From Marinifilaceae bacterium (lineage in GTDB: Bacteria; Bacteroidota; Bacteroidia; Bacteroidales; Marinifilaceae), in NCBI GenBank assembly GCA_025210485.1, contig JAOARN010000124.1, forward strand, positions 62,001 to 126,000: a stretch of DNA of 64,000 nt, in the 5' to 3' direction. The notes under the pieces are model-generated. The model was not told where the DNA came from. It was given only the letters and a program-made list of their open reading frames with translations, and did not search any database. Below are positions 37,301-45,255 of this stretch, piece after piece. The translations under genes and the position numbers were made by a program. How positions within the stretch are numbered: the stretch's first letter is position 1; every line of letters starts with the position of its first letter.

Positions 37301-38662
37301 ATGAAATTCGAACTTACCAAAGAATACATCGACAATATAAAAGATGTAATAGACAACAAGGATGAAGCAAAAGCTATTTCTCTAATGCATGAACTTCATC
37401 CCGCAGATATAGCCGAGATATACGACGAGATAAATATAGATGATGCAAAGTTTCTATTTTTATTATTAGATGATGATACAGCTGCTGATGTTATTGCTGA
37501 ATTAGAAGATGACGACAGAATCAGATTCCTAAGAAACTTACCAGTTGATGTTATTGCCAAAAAATTTATTGACAAGATGGACTCTGATGATGCAGCTGAC
37601 ATTATCGGAACCATGCCTGATGACAAAAAAGAGGAGATATTATCTTATATTGACGATAAGGAACAAGCAGGAGATATTGTAGACCTATTACACTATGAGG
37701 CAAATACCGCTGGGGGTTTGATGGCAAAGGAACTAGTTATTGTAAATGAAAACTGGACTGTACTTACCTGCCTCAGAGAACTTAGCAGACAAGCCGAAGA
37801 TATAGATGAGATTTACTATGTATATGTTGTCGATGATGATGATATTTTAAAAGGAACAATATCATTAAAAAGAATGATATTGAGTCCAACTTCCGCCAAG
37901 ATTATAAATATATATCAAAACGATATAATGTCGGTACATACTGACGAGAAAGACGAAGATGTGGCTAGACTAATGGAAAAATACGATCTTGTAGCACTTC
38001 CGGTTATTGACAGTATTGGCAGATTGGTTGGAAGAATCACAATTGACGATGTGTTAGATGTAATCAGAGATGAAGCAGATAAGGATTACCAGCTAGCATC
38101 AGGTATTAGTGAAGACATAGAACCTACCGATTCGATTTGGAGACAAACCAGAGCAAGAATTCCATGGCTATTGATTGGCCTAGGAGGTGGTATATTAAGT
38201 GCTGTTGTGTTATCAGGACATGAAAACAATTTGGCAGTGACTCCCCAATTAGCATTTTTTGTTCCACTGATAACTGCAATGGGCGGAAACGTAGGAGTTC
38301 AGTCTTCGGCAATTATCGTACAAGGATTAGCCAACAATTCTCTTGGTATTGAGAGTACATTTGTTAGGGTAATGCGAGAATTAGGTGGTTCATTACTAAA
38401 TGGTATCATTTGTTCGAGTTTGGTGTTTTTATACAATTTCATTTTCAGTGATTCCTATGCATTAACAATGACTGTGACCGTAGCTCTATTTTCAGTAATA
38501 GTGTTTGCTTCTATTTTTGGAACAATAATTCCTCTAATGCTAAATAGAATAAAAATAGACCCCGCACTCGCAACTGGACCTTTTATTACGACACTCAACG
38601 ATATCGTTGGATTATTGATATATCTTTCAATAGGAGGATTGTTTTACACATACTTCTCGTAA
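37301..38662 (+). CDS. mgtE: Magnesium transporter MgtE
   Basis: Mg2+-gated channel of the inner membrane. At 453 residues it has the full layout: an N-terminal helical MgtE_N domain rich in Asp/Glu (LHPADIAEIYDEINIDDAKFLF, VIAELEDDDRIRFLRNLP), tandem CBS domains (about residues 135-255, SVHTDEKDEDVARLMEKYDLVALPVID), the plug helix (DSIWRQTRARIPWL) and a five-helix membrane domain with MGGNVGVQSSAI and PFITTLNDIVGLLIY. The acidic N domain and CBS pair sense cytoplasmic Mg2+ in the family. Confidence 0.95.
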   Translation: MKFELTKEYIDNIKDVIDNKDEAKAISLMHELHPADIAEIYDEINIDDAKFLFLLLDDDTAADVIAELEDDDRIRFLRNLPVDVIAKKFIDKMDSDDAADIIGTMPDDKKEEILSYIDDKEQAGDIVDLLHYEANTAGGLMAKELVIVNENWTVLTCLRELSRQAEDIDEIYYVYVVDDDDILKGTISLKRMILSPTSAKIINIYQNDIMSVHTDEKDEDVARLMEKYDLVALPVIDSIGRLVGRITIDDVLDVIRDEADKDYQLASGISEDIEPTDSIWRQTRARIPWLLIGLGGGILSAVVLSGHENNLAVTPQLAFFVPLITAMGGNVGVQSSAIIVQGLANNSLGIESTFVRVMRELGGSLLNGIICSSLVFLYNFIFSDSYALTMTVTVALFSVIVFASIFGTIIPLMLNRIKIDPALATGPFITTLNDIVGLLIYLSIGGLFYTYFS

Positions 38663-38689
38663 CATATTTAATATAAGATATCAGAATAT

Positions 38690-39391
38690 ATGCTAAAATC
38701 ATTTTATATATCCGGCTTATTATTGATAATGACATCATGCATCAGCCAAAACAATATAATTACACTCGACAAAACGATAATCAAAGAATCAGAAATAGAC
38801 AAACGCTATGCCCAATTATATGACAAAGAGTCGGATATATCAATAAAAGCAAATATTCTGAATGATAGTCTAATCATATCGCTAGCAAGCAATAGAGAAT
38901 CAAGCCTGCGTAAGATATATAATTTAGGGCTAAGTGTAAGTATAAAAAAAGGGAGAAATAAACTTCAAATTAATTATCCATTAAGCCAAGATCAAAAGCT
39001 AAATAGAGAAGAATTTAGCAAACTAATGCAAAATTCGAACAGAAATGAACTTAGCTCTGAATATAAAAACAGATTTAACAAATACGAATTGATTGAATAT
39101 CCGCAAAGAATACTTGAAGAATATTCGATACTAGAGAAATCAAAACTTAAATTGAACTTATATCACACTAGTTTCAATATCTTCAATTATAAATTAAAGA
39201 TTCCTCTTGACAAATTTACAGGTAGATTAGAAGTTTCTTTTTTCAATACATTTACTACCGATGACATATACGATTCCAGCCTATCGAATAAAGAATTTGT
39301 ACAAAAAAAACTACAAAGTTTGGAAGCTGGAAACCAAAATCAAAAAGAATATATAGAAGAATTTAACTTTCAGATTCAAATAGCAGAATAA
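38690..39391 (+). CDS. Predicted lipoprotein of unknown function
   Basis: A 233-residue protein with a short hydrophobic signal ending in a lipobox (LLIMTSC, Cys17), so probably lipid-anchored. The remainder is charged and mixed alpha/beta (KYAQLYDKESDISIKANILNDSLIISL-like strands near residues 40-65) with a conserved-looking C-terminal strand pair (DKFTGRLEVSFFNTF, EFNFQIQIAE). No family was recognised. It lies 27 bases after mgtE and 16 bases before pssA, so it is likely in the same transcription unit. Confidence 0.65.
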   Translation: MLKSFYISGLLLIMTSCISQNNIITLDKTIIKESEIDKRYAQLYDKESDISIKANILNDSLIISLASNRESSLRKIYNLGLSVSIKKGRNKLQINYPLSQDQKLNREEFSKLMQNSNRNELSSEYKNRFNKYELIEYPQRILEEYSILEKSKLKLNLYHTSFNIFNYKLKIPLDKFTGRLEVSFFNTFTTDDIYDSSLSNKEFVQKKLQSLEAGNQNQKEYIEEFNFQIQIAE

Positions 39392-39407
39392 AAAGAAATA
39401 AACAAAA

Positions 39408-40160
39408 ATGAATATCATAAAAAGAAATATCCCCAACACCATCACCAGTTTAAACCTAGCAATGGGCTGTTGTTCTATATTTTTCTCACTAAATGGAGAT
39501 GTAAAAACAGGAGCTATATTAATAATTTTTGCTAGTATTTTTGATTTCTTTGATGGTATGTCAGCTCGATTGCTGAAAGCATACTCCGAACTTGGAAAAC
39601 AATTGGACTCACTTGCCGATCTTATTAGTTTTGGACTTGCACCAACATGTATAGCCTTTTTTTATTTACACAAATTGGTATTTGGTACGGATGAAATATC
39701 GCTTTCAACAATAAATTTAAATATAGATAATTCAATTATTCTATTAGTTTTAATAATTCCAATATTCTCAGCTCTACGATTAGCAAAATTCAATATAGAC
39801 GAAAGACAAACAGATAGCTTTATTGGAATGCCAACACCAGGAAATGCAATACTATGGGCATCTATTCCACTAATCCTAAACTATAGCGAATCGGAACTAT
39901 TGCAGCAATTGACCAATAATATTTACCTACTATCAGGACTAATAATATTAAGTTCGAGTATACTGGTAGCAGAATTACCTATGTTCTCATTAAAATTCAA
40001 AAACTTAAGTTTTAATAATAACAAATTAAGATTCGCATTTATAGGATTAGCCATAATCGAAATCATAATATTTAGATTCTCATCAATACCATTAATAATA
40101 ATAAGCTATATAAGCCTATCCATAATCAACATAATATTCAAAAAACAACACCAATCCTAA
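39408..40160 (+). CDS. pssA: CDP-diacylglycerol-serine O-phosphatidyltransferase
   Basis: Makes phosphatidylserine, the precursor of phosphatidylethanolamine, at the inner membrane. The 250-residue protein begins NTITSLNLAMGCCSIFFSL and carries the CDP-alcohol phosphotransferase motif as FDGMSARLLKAYSELGKQLD followed by SLAD (D-G-x2-A-R-x8-G-x3-D-x3-D, residues about 49-71). It continues with SALRLAKFNIDERQ and FIGMPTPGNA, typical of the type II (Bacillus-like) PssA family, and ends with several membrane helices. No phosphatidylserine decarboxylase gene is nearby. Confidence 0.92.
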   Translation: MNIIKRNIPNTITSLNLAMGCCSIFFSLNGDVKTGAILIIFASIFDFFDGMSARLLKAYSELGKQLDSLADLISFGLAPTCIAFFYLHKLVFGTDEISLSTINLNIDNSIILLVLIIPIFSALRLAKFNIDERQTDSFIGMPTPGNAILWASIPLILNYSESELLQQLTNNIYLLSGLIILSSSILVAELPMFSLKFKNLSFNNNKLRFAFIGLAIIEIIIFRFSSIPLIIISYISLSIINIIFKKQHQS

Positions 40161-40267
40161 ATAAAAGTCAATAAAACTATGATAATTACCTACTTATAGG
40201 TCAATCACGCATGTTATATAACAGAATAGATTCAAGCCTTTTTACTTCCTAGCTATACATTTTATTA

Positions 40268-40275
40268 TACTTTTG
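40268..40275 (+). promoter_or_regulatory. Possible -7 element for the small barrel gene
   Basis: TACTTTTG fits TAnnTTTG, 120 bases before the GTG at 40395. No good -33 partner was found. Confidence 0.3.
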
Positions 40276-40394
40276 CAGCTAAATTTTTAAGGGATTTTTA
40301 ATAGTTAAAAAAACCAAGAACTTAGCTTAATAAACAAAATAGCTATAATGGTATATTTTAACGAAATTGTTAAACTAATTAATTGTACTAATAA

Positions 40395-41108
40395 GTGAGA
40401 AAGCTTGTTTTACCTTTTGTTATTTTATTGATTTGCTTATCAGTAAATGAACTGTCTGCTCAAAACAAAAAATTAGAATTCAGTTCGAAACTAGATTTAT
40501 TAACTAGACACCTATGGAGAGGTTCGCATAGCGGAACAGCACCAACACTTGAACCAACTTTAAGTGTAAAAAAATCGAAATTTAGCTTCACAGCTTGGGG
40601 TGCCTATTCCTTGGATGAAAGTTATCAAGAAGTGGATCTATATGTAAGTTATTCGACCAAACATATAGAAATTTCATTATTAGATTATTATTGTCCTACT
40701 TCAGATTTTACTGATTCTAAGTTTTTTGACTACGATAGCGACTTGAGTCCACATATGATAGATTCAAGTGTAAAACTAAAGGCGTCAAAGAAATTTCCAG
40801 TTTCAATATTAGCTTCTGTAATATTGTACGGTAGATTTGATCATGATGAAAACGAAGATCAGCGCTATTCAACCTATCTTGAATTGGCACACAATTTCAA
40901 AGTAGAAGATAAGAACTTATCAGCTAGCCTTGGTTTCACCCCTTTTGAGGGTTACTATGATGACAAAGCCAATTTAGTTTGCGCTTCATTATATTTGCAT
41001 GATAGTATCAAGTTTTCGGAAACATACCAACTACCTGTTAAGTGCGGATTAACACTTAATCCTGCTAAAGAGAGAGTATACTTAACTTTCGCATTTAAGC
41101 TAAAATAA
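40395..41108 (+). CDS. Small outer-membrane beta-barrel-like protein
   Basis: A 237-residue protein starting at GTG, with a signal peptide (LPFVILLICLSVNELSAQ). The mature chain is made of alternating strands with aromatic ends (FSSKLDLLTRHLWRGSHSGTAPTLEPTLSV, FTAWGAYSLDESYQEVDLYVSYS, CGLTLNPAKERVYLTFAFKLK). The opening block with L-x-x-R-H-x-W-R-G is seen in Bacteroidota proteins annotated only as hypothetical barrels of the TorF/MltA-interacting type. No ATG fits the signal peptide. Function unknown. Confidence 0.65.
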   Translation: MRKLVLPFVILLICLSVNELSAQNKKLEFSSKLDLLTRHLWRGSHSGTAPTLEPTLSVKKSKFSFTAWGAYSLDESYQEVDLYVSYSTKHIEISLLDYYCPTSDFTDSKFFDYDSDLSPHMIDSSVKLKASKKFPVSILASVILYGRFDHDENEDQRYSTYLELAHNFKVEDKNLSASLGFTPFEGYYDDKANLVCASLYLHDSIKFSETYQLPVKCGLTLNPAKERVYLTFAFKLK

Positions 41109-41110
41109 TC

Positions 41111-41215
41111 ACTAATAAGGCATGGGCAACTTATTGCGAAAACTAAAAGATGAATATTTAACAAACACCTCCAAAACTTAGAATTCATCTCTTTTAATTT
41201 GCCCACGCCTCATAG
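41111..41215. repeat. Long imperfect hairpin after the barrel gene
   Basis: CACTAATAAGGCATGGGCAA (41111-41130) pairs with TTGCCCACGCCTCATAGTG (41199-41217), and inner ACTAAAAGATGAAT pairs with ATTCATCTCTTTTA. Several mismatches become G-U wobbles on the minus strand. The loop contains CACCTCC (GGAGGTG on the minus strand). Confidence 0.5.
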
Positions 41216-41524
41216 TGTAAGCCTGTTAGCGTTCATGTAGTCCATAATAAACAGAAAATTAGAGAAAAGCATATTGACTATAGAGATGAAAATGAATTAA
41301 AAATAGTCATCGAATCTAATAACGAATATGAATATATTAACATTAAAGATTCAATACAAGCAGTTTTCTGTGCTAATAAGCTTGATTATAAAAAAAGGCT
41401 TGAATTAGAAAAAATAATTAATAAATACGGTATTCCATTGATTGAAGTTAATTTTTCCAGAGAAGGAGTAAATATTTCTCAATTCAAAAAGATAGAAATT
41501 GATTCTGAAATCGTGAAACGCTAA
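41216..41524 (+). pseudogene. Start-less gene fragment between short inverted repeats
   Basis: An open frame of 103 codons from a TAG at 41213 to TAA at 41522 with no ATG, GTG or TTG in its first 80 codons, so it looks like the 3' end of a lost gene. The readable protein (INIKDSIQAVFCANKLDYKK, then YGIPLIEVNFSREGVNISQF) has ordinary amino-acid composition and no recognised family. TGTTAGCGTT (41224-41233) and its exact reverse complement AACGCTAACA (41517-41526) bracket it. Not related to its neighbours as far as can be seen. Confidence 0.55.
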
Positions 41525-41547
41525 CATTCAATACACATATTTCCAGT

Positions 41548-41584
41548 AACAGCCCTGAAATTCAATTTTATTTCAGGGCTGTTT
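41548..41584 (+). terminator. Terminator hairpin upstream of tcdA
   Basis: AACAGCCCTGAAA (41548-41560) and TTTCAGGGCTGTT form a 13-bp GC-containing stem followed by T-rich sequence. It would end transcription from the upstream barrel gene and fragment. Confidence 0.75.
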
Positions 41585-41592
41585 CGTATAAT

Positions 41593-41600
41593 TATTTTTG
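41593..41600 (+). promoter_or_regulatory. Possible -7 element for tcdA
   Basis: TATTTTTG fits TAnnTTTG, 24 bases before the ATG at 41625, just downstream of the terminator. Confidence 0.4.
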
Positions 41601-41624
41601 TATAATTGCAAAAAAAACAGAAAA

Positions 41625-42338
41625 ATGGAAAATTGGCTAGAAAGAACACAACTACTATTTGGAGACGAGAGACTAAACAAACTAAAGAATTCGCATGTAC
41701 TAGTTGTCGGTTTAGGTGGTGTAGGTGCCTATGCTGCCGAAAACATATGCAGGTCAGGGGTTGGCAGGATGAGCATCATCGATTGCGATGTAGTTGACCA
41801 CACCAACAAAAACAGGCAATTATTAGCTTTAGATTCAAGCATAGGAAAATCCAAAACCGAGATGATGAAGAACAGACTTCTTGACATCAATCCTGATTTG
41901 GAATTGACAGTATACGATGAATTTATAAAAGATGACAGAATAGTAGAGATACTCGAAGCTGCAAAATACGACTATGTGGTTGATGCAATAGATACTCTAG
42001 CCCCTAAAATTTTTCTTATTCACAATAGTCTTAAGCTAAATCTTAATATTGTAAGTGCTATGGGAGCTGGTGGTAAAATAGACCCAGGCATGGTGCAAGT
42101 AGCAGATATATCTAAATCATATAATTGTAAACTAGCAAGAATGCTAAGAAAGAGATTACACAAGCTAAATGTTTACAAAGGTGTAAAGGTTGTATTTTCG
42201 CCTGAAGAGGTAGACAAGTCAGCGGTGGTATTATGTGAAGGTGAAAACAAAAAATCCAATGTGGGAACAATTTCATATATGCCTGCTGTTTTTGGATGTT
42301 TCTGCGCATCTGTAGTAATTAAAGATTTGATAGAATAA
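41625..42338 (+). CDS. tcdA: tRNA threonylcarbamoyladenosine dehydratase
   Basis: ATP-dependent cyclisation of t6A37 to cyclic t6A in tRNAs. The start is placed at MENWLERTQLLFG; a TTG 27 bases earlier would add a peptide overlapping the promoter. The 237-residue E1-like (ThiF/UBA) protein has the adenylating Rossmann loop VVGLGGVGAYAAENICRSGVGRM (glycines at residues about 29-34), the DCDVVDHTNKNRQL block with the catalytic N-R-Q, MMKNRLLDINPDLEL, VDAIDTLAPK and a C-terminal FGCFCASVVI. It stands alone ahead of murA, 89 bases away. Confidence 0.92.
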   Translation: MENWLERTQLLFGDERLNKLKNSHVLVVGLGGVGAYAAENICRSGVGRMSIIDCDVVDHTNKNRQLLALDSSIGKSKTEMMKNRLLDINPDLELTVYDEFIKDDRIVEILEAAKYDYVVDAIDTLAPKIFLIHNSLKLNLNIVSAMGAGGKIDPGMVQVADISKSYNCKLARMLRKRLHKLNVYKGVKVVFSPEEVDKSAVVLCEGENKKSNVGTISYMPAVFGCFCASVVIKDLIE

Positions 42339-42427
42339 GCAAACAAATTTTATTATTGTTCATAATCTGATTGCTGATTATAAATGGATTAATTATTTTT
42401 AGAAAAAAAATTAACAAACATACATAA

Positions 42428-43735
42428 ATGAGTACATTCAAAATTCAAGGTGGCCTTTCTCTTTCAGGAGCTCTGAGACCACAAGGAGCCAAAAATGAAG
42501 CATTACAAGTAATATGTGCTGTTTTATTATCAAAAGAAGAAATTACTATTTCAAATATTCCCAATATAGTAGATGTAAACAAACTAATAATTCTACTTGA
42601 AAAGCTAGGGGTTGAAATTAGTAATCCTTCATTAGGCACCTACAAATTTAAAGCTGCAAATATAGATTTAAACTACCTTGAATCGGATGATTTTTTAAAA
42701 CAAGCTGCCTCACTTCGAGGTTCTATTATGATAATTGGACCTCTACTTGCGAGATTTGGAAAAGCTATAATTCCAAGTCCAGGTGGCGATAAAATTGGAA
42801 GACGTCGTCTTGATACTCATTTTATCGGGCTGGAAAAGCTAGGAGCTAAATTCACCTATGATATTAAAAACTCAATATACAAAGTATCTGCCGATAAACT
42901 ATCAGGTGAATACATGCTACTGGACGAAGCTTCGGTAACTGGTACTGCCAATATTATAATGGCAGCATGTATGGCTAAAGGAAAAACTACGATTTACAAT
43001 GCTGCATGCGAACCATATATTCAACAGCTGTGCAAAATGCTTAACTCTATGGGTGCAGATATTAGCGGAATTGGCTCCAACCTTCTGCATATAAACGGTT
43101 GCGAACAACTGAATGCTTGCGAACATAAGATTCTGCCCGATATGATTGAAGTTGGTAGTTTTATAGGGCTTGCAGCAATGACAAAATCCGAAATCACCAT
43201 TAAAAATGCTGGAGTAGATATGTTAGGTATGATTCCTGCGGCTTTCCGCAAACTTGGAATCAAGTTGGAGATAGCAGGAGATGATATAATTGTTCCTAGT
43301 CAAGAATCATATGAAATAGAAAATTTTATTGATGGTTCTATTCTAAATATTGCTGATGCGCCTTGGCCTGGACTAACTCCTGACTTGCTTAGTATTTTTC
43401 TAGTGGTAGCTACCCAAGCCAAAGGAAGTGTACTAATACATCAAAAAATGTTTGAAAGTCGATTATTTTTCGTCGATAAATTAATCGATATGGGAGCTCA
43501 AATCATACTTTGCGATCCACACAGAGCTACCGTTATAGGATTGAATCATCAACAAGCACTGAGAGGCACAACTATGGTTTCGCCTGATATCAGAGCAGGT
43601 GTGGCATTACTAATAGCAGCAATGTCGGCTGATGGCGAAAGTATAATTCACAATATAGAACAAATAGACAGAGGATATCAAGATATTGACAAACGCCTAA
43701 ATAGCATAGGTGCCAAGATTGAGAGAATTGACTAA
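42428..43735 (+). CDS. murA: UDP-N-acetylglucosamine 1-carboxyvinyltransferase
   Basis: Adds enolpyruvate from PEP to UDP-GlcNAc, the first committed peptidoglycan step. The 435-residue protein has the EPSP-synthase-like double fold. Lys22-Asn23 (GAKNEAL) and the DV-x3-L-x-x-LGV block are present. The active-site loop reads PSPGGDKIGRRRLDTH: the position that is Cys115 in E. coli (PGGC) is Asp121 here, the substitution linked to fosfomycin resistance in Mycobacterium and others. The remainder (TNIIMAA-like TGTANIIMAACMAKG, PDMIEVGSFIGLAAMT, ADAPWPGLTPDLLSIF, DIRAGVALLIAAM) is standard. Ends with a strong hairpin. Confidence 0.95.
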   Translation: MSTFKIQGGLSLSGALRPQGAKNEALQVICAVLLSKEEITISNIPNIVDVNKLIILLEKLGVEISNPSLGTYKFKAANIDLNYLESDDFLKQAASLRGSIMIIGPLLARFGKAIIPSPGGDKIGRRRLDTHFIGLEKLGAKFTYDIKNSIYKVSADKLSGEYMLLDEASVTGTANIIMAACMAKGKTTIYNAACEPYIQQLCKMLNSMGADISGIGSNLLHINGCEQLNACEHKILPDMIEVGSFIGLAAMTKSEITIKNAGVDMLGMIPAAFRKLGIKLEIAGDDIIVPSQESYEIENFIDGSILNIADAPWPGLTPDLLSIFLVVATQAKGSVLIHQKMFESRLFFVDKLIDMGAQIILCDPHRATVIGLNHQQALRGTTMVSPDIRAGVALLIAAMSADGESIIHNIEQIDRGYQDIDKRLNSIGAKIERID

Positions 43736-43745
43736 ACAACTTTTA

Positions 43746-43789
43746 TTAAAGCCTTGAAATACACCCCAATTTACATTTCAAGGCTTTAA
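43746..43789 (+). terminator. murA terminator
   Basis: TTAAAGCCTTGAAAT (43746-43760) pairs perfectly with ATTTCAAGGCTTTAA (43775-43789), starting 11 bases after the stop. A second, weaker pairing (AAACTGTCT at 43791 with AGACAGTTT near 43844) follows in the leader of the next gene. Confidence 0.7.
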
Positions 43790-43872
43790 GAAACTGTCTA
43801 GTAGTTTTCATCCCAAAAGCTATCATCTAGATAGTAAACAAAGACAGTTTTCAATTAAAAAATTCCACCAAA

Positions 43873-44568
43873 ATGAAAATCAACTCAAAAAGATTAGTAC
43901 TATTATTATTGATTGCAATAGGGCTAGTAAATAATAGCTATGCATCAGAAAAATCGAACCGATACAGAAAAAAATATTATCCCTACCAATTAAAGGACAA
44001 ATACTCATACGATTTTGGAATATACACTTCATACTCTGCCTACAGCAAAAATATACAAGAACCATTCAAGACTGATAGCAATCCTATTAGTCTGGGAATA
44101 GAGATATATAGAAAAAAAGCTGCATGGTCGGTAGGTTTCGAGACAGAATTTATGTCCGAATACAGCGCCTATAATTATAATATGAAACCTCTTCATTTCA
44201 GATTATTCTACAAACATTATATACTAAAACAACTGGGTTTTAGTGGCAGATTTGACACTTATATCCAGCTAGGACTAGGGTCATATTCTGTCAAATTGGA
44301 TAATAAAATCACCAATGAAAAAGCTGAAATGATAACAAAAGAACGCAAAAGCGGATTCGATGGTTTTATTGCCAGTGGTATAGTCTTTCGACTTAATAAT
44401 ATAAGTATATCATCGGGTATAAAATATTCAATGTCGGAAGCAAAATTCAATGCTGGCTACGAATCTGGAGTAAAAATGTATGTTGGAAGCCTTCAGGCAA
44501 ATATTGCTATAGCTTATAATTTCAAATTTAAAAAACAAAGATATAAGAATCTTACTAGGTATAGGTAG
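43873..44568 (+). CDS. Small outer-membrane beta-barrel-like protein
   Basis: A 231-residue exported protein: signal peptide (LVLLLLIAIGLVNNSYA), then a basic, Tyr-rich stretch (RYRKKYYPYQLK) and amphipathic strands (YSYDFGIYTSYSAYS, AAWSVGFETEFMSEYS, FDTYIQLGLGSYSVKL, SLQANIAIAYNFKFKK) typical of an 8-stranded OmpW/OMP_b-brl type barrel. The final residues RYR are not the usual aromatic end, but YNFKF is nearby. No specific family recognised. It is the last host gene before the defence island. Confidence 0.65.
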   Translation: MKINSKRLVLLLLIAIGLVNNSYASEKSNRYRKKYYPYQLKDKYSYDFGIYTSYSAYSKNIQEPFKTDSNPISLGIEIYRKKAAWSVGFETEFMSEYSAYNYNMKPLHFRLFYKHYILKQLGFSGRFDTYIQLGLGSYSVKLDNKITNEKAEMITKERKSGFDGFIASGIVFRLNNISISSGIKYSMSEAKFNAGYESGVKMYVGSLQANIAIAYNFKFKKQRYKNLTRYR

Positions 44569-44586
44569 GGCTGTGAAATCTATTTT

Positions 44587-45255
44587 CTAAATCCTAGCTC
44601 CCGCTCGGATGATTCTGTTTTCTTGTTCATCTAATTGTTTAAATAAACCTATTTTCCTGTATTCTTTATCTATTTCAGTTAATACCATTGGTTCATTTTT
44701 GAATACCTCTATCCAAATAGAGTAGTGCCCATTTAATGATGTTTTTGCAATTTGATTCGCCATTGCAAGAATAGGTGCAGCTTTCCAATTGGTATAGCTT
44801 TTTTGGGCTAAATCCCAAGCTTCTTTTCGTGAGCGCCATCTAGTATCCGCTTCAGTCGTTTGATCAGAATGTAAATTCAACTTCATCAGATCAATTGATT
44901 CTTGCGCTTTATCTCTTAATTGGGCGTCTAAATTGCTTTTTGGTACTATTGCTTCAGCTTCAGAATATGTGTATGCTAAATCGGTGTTATCTCTATCTGG
45001 CCAAAGGTAGTCATCCAGATTATCGTTATGATCTCCCTTTCTTGTATTGCAGTACTTGCAAGAAAGCAGAAAATTATCCCAATCCAATGGGGCACCACCT
45101 TGATTTTGTGGTAAAATATGTTCTACCTCAATACTATTTCGTATTTTCATTTCACAATACGAACAATAATAACCAATGCGTACTGCCAAATCATGCCGAG
45201 CCTGTCCGTGATCTGTATATGTTTTTGGAGCATTTCCTTTATCAACAGGTCTCAT
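44587..45255 (-). CDS. ptuB: Septu-like HNH endonuclease PtuB
   Basis: HNH nuclease component of a Septu antiphage system. The 222-residue protein has a Cys-x2-Cys pair in YCSYCEMKI, the catalytic core EVEHILPQNQGG, followed by WDNFLLSCKYCNTRKG (second C-x2-C and the final N-x-x-K). These are the HNH/betabeta-alpha-metal features at residues about 30-75. The C-terminal 140 residues are helical. Its ATG overlaps the stop of the ptuA gene by one base (TAATG), indicating coupled translation. In described systems PtuA and PtuB assemble into one complex and the nuclease degrades DNA after infection; that role is inferred here from gene pairing. Confidence 0.82.
   Translation of the reverse strand: MRPVDKGNAPKTYTDHGQARHDLAVRIGYYCSYCEMKIRNSIEVEHILPQNQGGAPLDWDNFLLSCKYCNTRKGDHNDNLDDYLWPDRDNTDLAYTYSEAEAIVPKSNLDAQLRDKAQESIDLMKLNLHSDQTTEADTRWRSRKEAWDLAQKSYTNWKAAPILAMANQIAKTSLNGHYSIWIEVFKNEPMVLTEIDKEYRKIGLFKQLDEQENRIIRAGARI

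Noticed and set aside
41224-41526. Complete insertion sequence
   Set aside because: The 10-bp inverted repeats bracket only a start-less frame without transposase motifs, and no target duplication was identified.
43791-43860. Possible riboswitch in the leader of the small barrel gene
   Set aside because: Some pairing (AAACTGTCT with AGACAGTTT) exists but no known aptamer features; insufficient support.
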